10,139 bases of DNA. Source: Podila epigama (Eukaryota; Mortierellomycota; Mortierellomycetes; Mortierellales; Mortierellaceae). Both the position numbers and the translations under genes were made by a program. Positions 8,470 to 10,139 of the stretch are shown here, piece after piece (positions within the stretch are counted from its first letter, which is position 1; each line of letters opens with the position of its first letter). A model generated the notes under the pieces. It saw only the letters and a program-made list of their open reading frames with translations. It had not been told where the DNA came from and ran no database searches. The stretch is from positions 1 to 10,139 of the forward strand of contig JAAAVE010000747.1 of the NCBI GenBank assembly GCA_015679605.1. The letters are read 5' to 3'.

Positions 8470-8666
8470 TTCTAGCCCTTCATCTCCTTTGGGTTTGCCG
8501 TTTGTCGAACAATTCCATCCTTTGGTCACAAAGTATAAACAAAATAGAACCTTGAACAAAGCCTTTGCCTTGCATGCAGAGCAGGTCATCATCATTCAAG
8601 GGTTTCGATCTATCAAACAATACAATCCAAAAGTACATCCCTGACTGACCCTTTTTCTTTCTCATC

Positions 8667-8678
8667 CACACACACACA

Positions 8679-8728
<50 letters not shown>
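8667..8728. repeat. (CA)7 and (TC)22 compound microsatellite
   Basis: Seven CA units (8667-8680) are followed, after TATT, by about 22 uninterrupted TC units ending at 8728. This is the longest perfect simple repeat in the window and probably length-variable between isolates. Confidence 0.95.
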
Positions 8729-8732
<4 letters not shown>

Positions 8733-8834
8733 GCTCTACGCCCATCTATCTTGGTGTCATATCATGTCATGTTGTAACATTAATATGCCCAGCCAGGTCA
8801 CGCGAGACCCCAAGGATATGTGGAGTCGAACCAT

Positions 8835-8864
8835 GAACACGAACACGAACATGAACATGAACAT
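8835..8864. repeat. Five GAACAY hexamers
   Basis: Two GAACAC units are followed by three GAACAT units with no interruption. The surrounding reading frame has no recognisable protein, so I treat it as a non-coding microsatellite. Confidence 0.85.
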
Positions 8865-9254
8865 CCTTCCCATTCTCCGTGTGTTGGCATCCATCCACTC
8901 GGTAACAGTGCGTGCATGTTCCTGTTACCAAATTGCATGGACGTGTCAAAAGATGCATGGTAACTTCTTCCAGCCATACCACGTACGTTACAACACGTCT
9001 CGACCCATCCTCCCATTGTCATTTCATCCCATCCCATCCTCCATCCTTTACATACACATTTCTCCATCAAACAAATCCTAAACCATATTCTCCATCCTGT
9101 GTTCTCACCATCAATTCATCCATCCACCCATCCATCCATGTTCCATCTGAAAACTATATCCTCCTCCCCCCTCCCCCCTTGGCTCTGTTCTCCCATCCAT
9201 CCATTAATCCATAACCATATCCTATATCTTACATCCCATGACCACCACCCCCCT
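8865..9254. other. Intergenic DNA with CCAT microrepeats, no gene seen
   Basis: The stretch is C/T-rich and contains a degenerate CATC/CCAT array (9115-9140 and scattered copies) and two runs of six C separated by one T (9166-9178). Open frames on both strands are low-complexity. I see no gene. Confidence 0.6.
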
Positions 9255-9271
9255 CGGTGTTCGATTCACCG
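9255..9271 (+). other. Orphan tRNA T-arm-like hairpin
   Basis: CGGTG, TTCGATT and CACCG form a perfect 5-bp stem with a 7-base TTCRANT loop, the exact layout of a tRNA T-arm and close to a Pol III box B. The flanks do not complete a tRNA: the downstream CTTTGTT finds no partner upstream, and no D-arm or anticodon arm is visible. It may be a fossil of a tRNA or SINE, or chance. Confidence 0.3.
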
Positions 9272-9730
9272 CTTTGTTGAGCCCTCATTTGGTTTATTCC
9301 TCCGGAGCTTTTCATTCATCTAGTGGGCTTAATTGGTTCCATTATCCCTTTCGGTAATAATTTTGCGCCCTCGCTCAAAATCCGGCTCTCTCGGACATTC
9401 CTGATTTCTCTTGAACCCTCATTTTTTTTCTCATGCTTCTTCATTCCCTTCTACCTCTCTGTTGGGGTAATGGTAGAGATAGGATCACTAGAAATAAAAG
9501 CATGACAACTACCCTACGCTTAATTTGTTACTTCACAATGATGCTCCATTGTTGTTCAGGGTGTTGAGATGATATGTGTCAATGTCTTCATTCATTCACA
9601 TTCATCCATTCATCCCACCCATCTATCATTGCTGTGGACTAAAAAAAAACTACTGCTGGACTGGACTGGACCTATGCATTCGACCGTTGTCTCTTCTATG
9701 CAAGGGCGCGGGCTCGCTTTGTTTGGCTTT
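9272..9730. other. Intergenic DNA, no gene seen
   Basis: T/C-rich sequence with short open frames only. An AATAAA occurs at about 9493 and CATTCATC-type microrepeats at 9588-9620. Neither strand shows a recognisable domain or a credible exon chain. It may be untranslated or promoter DNA of a gene outside the right edge. Confidence 0.5.
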
Positions 9731-9770
9731 TTTTTGCTCGCAAAAATGAAATTTTCCATTTCTTGGAAAA
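9731..9770. repeat. Two adjacent AT-rich hairpins
   Basis: TTTTTG/CAAAAA (9731-9736 and 9741-9746, loop CTCG) is followed after five bases by TTTTCC/GGAAAA (9752-9757 and 9765-9770, 7-base loop), which merges into a run of 12 A. They could mark a transcript end, but no gene abuts them. Confidence 0.4.
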
Positions 9771-9779
9771 AAAAAAAAC

Positions 9780-10139
9780 CTACCAATTTCTTCATGTTTG
9801 TTTGTTTTTTGCTCTGTTGTTTATTTCAAGGGCGTTGCGTAGTATTGCCATTGTTACTTTACTTTGCGTCGTGAGAGGGCGTTTCCTTTTGTTATTCCTC
9901 TCAAAATTTTTGTCTCAAATTAGGGATGCCATGACATGGACCCTTGCCTTGGCTTGGGATATTTGTTTAGATGAAAAAAAAACACCTCAAGGGTGGGGTG
10001 GGGGGTTGAGGTTTTGTTTTTGGGGGGGAGGGTATGAAATGACTGTGCAATAGATCCATAGTCCTCATTTTTTTGCCCCTATGCAAGGGGCGGTCAACAA
10101 ATTCTTTGTACTCTGCTCATGGTCTCTCAGGTCACTTTT
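9780..10139. other. Right-end intergenic DNA with G-rich cluster and hairpin, no gene seen
   Basis: No coding sequence is recognisable. Five G-tracts occur on the plus strand: GGG, GGGG and GGGGGG with single-T spacers (9991-10005), then GGGGGGG and GGG (10022-10032). This arrangement can form a G-quadruplex. An inverted repeat GCCCCT/AGGGGC (10075-10080 and 10086-10091, loop ATGCA) follows. The word CTATGCAAGGG occurs both here (10079) and at about 9697. Confidence 0.5.

Noticed and set aside
8423-8644. 73-residue plus-strand open frame from an ATG
   Set aside because: It has mixed composition and an in-frame ATG, but no domain, no clear splice signals and a position between microsatellites. 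A small gene cannot be excluded.
9180-9278. Possible tRNA gene using the TGGCTCTG box A-like word and the 9255 T-arm
   Set aside because: The box A to box B distance is too long without a recognisable intron, the acceptor strands do not pair and no anticodon arm can be drawn.

Overview
The window looks like a gene-dense stretch of a filamentous fungal nuclear genome, most likely an early-diverging Mucoromycota or Mortierellomycota species. Three things point that way. The genes carry many short spliceosomal introns (63-141 bp, mostly GTAAGT/GTAAAT-like donors and TAG/CAG acceptors, CTAAC branch-like motifs). The intergenic DNA is C/T-rich with CCAT/CATT microrepeats. One gene belongs to a family of unknown proteins that I associate with expansion in these fungi. 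This is reading and memory; no search was run.

Layout, left to right. (1) From the left edge to 622, minus strand: the 5' part of a gene for a small multi-pass membrane protein with a Tyr/Pro/Gln-rich tail containing a PPxY motif. Its reading frame shifts once near 462-470, so it either has a 1-base indel or an 83-bp intron. (2) 623-1247: divergent intergenic region with a degenerate GATGAA repeat, a CACGTG box and a 12-bp palindrome. (3) 1248-2504, plus: a five-exon gene for an unknown ~308-residue protein. Exons 3-5 are well supported and exons 1-2 are uncertain. (4) 2505-2717: poly(A) signal, two small hairpins, then the short A-rich promoter of the next gene. (5) 2718-7322, plus: a complete nine-exon gene for a 1223-residue WD40 protein, the fungal orthologue of WDR6/Rtt10(Trm734). 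This is the noncatalytic partner of the FTSJ1/Trm7 methyltransferase that 2'-O-methylates tRNA position 34. All eight introns keep phase, giving one uninterrupted reading frame. (6) 7323-10139: about 2.8 kb with no gene I can support. It is strongly pyrimidine-biased on the plus strand and full of simple repeats, a near-perfect 25-bp palindrome, a long CT microsatellite, short hairpins and a G-quadruplex-prone cluster.

The three genes have no evident shared pathway. The membrane-protein gene and the unknown gene are divergent and share an upstream region. The unknown gene and the WDR6 gene are in tandem with a gap of only 213 bp between coding sequences. The main anomalies are the frame break in the membrane-protein gene, a splice acceptor sitting directly behind a 14-A run in the WDR6 gene, and an unresolved dual reading of exon 2 in the unknown gene. 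I found no clear sign of a new multi-gene system.
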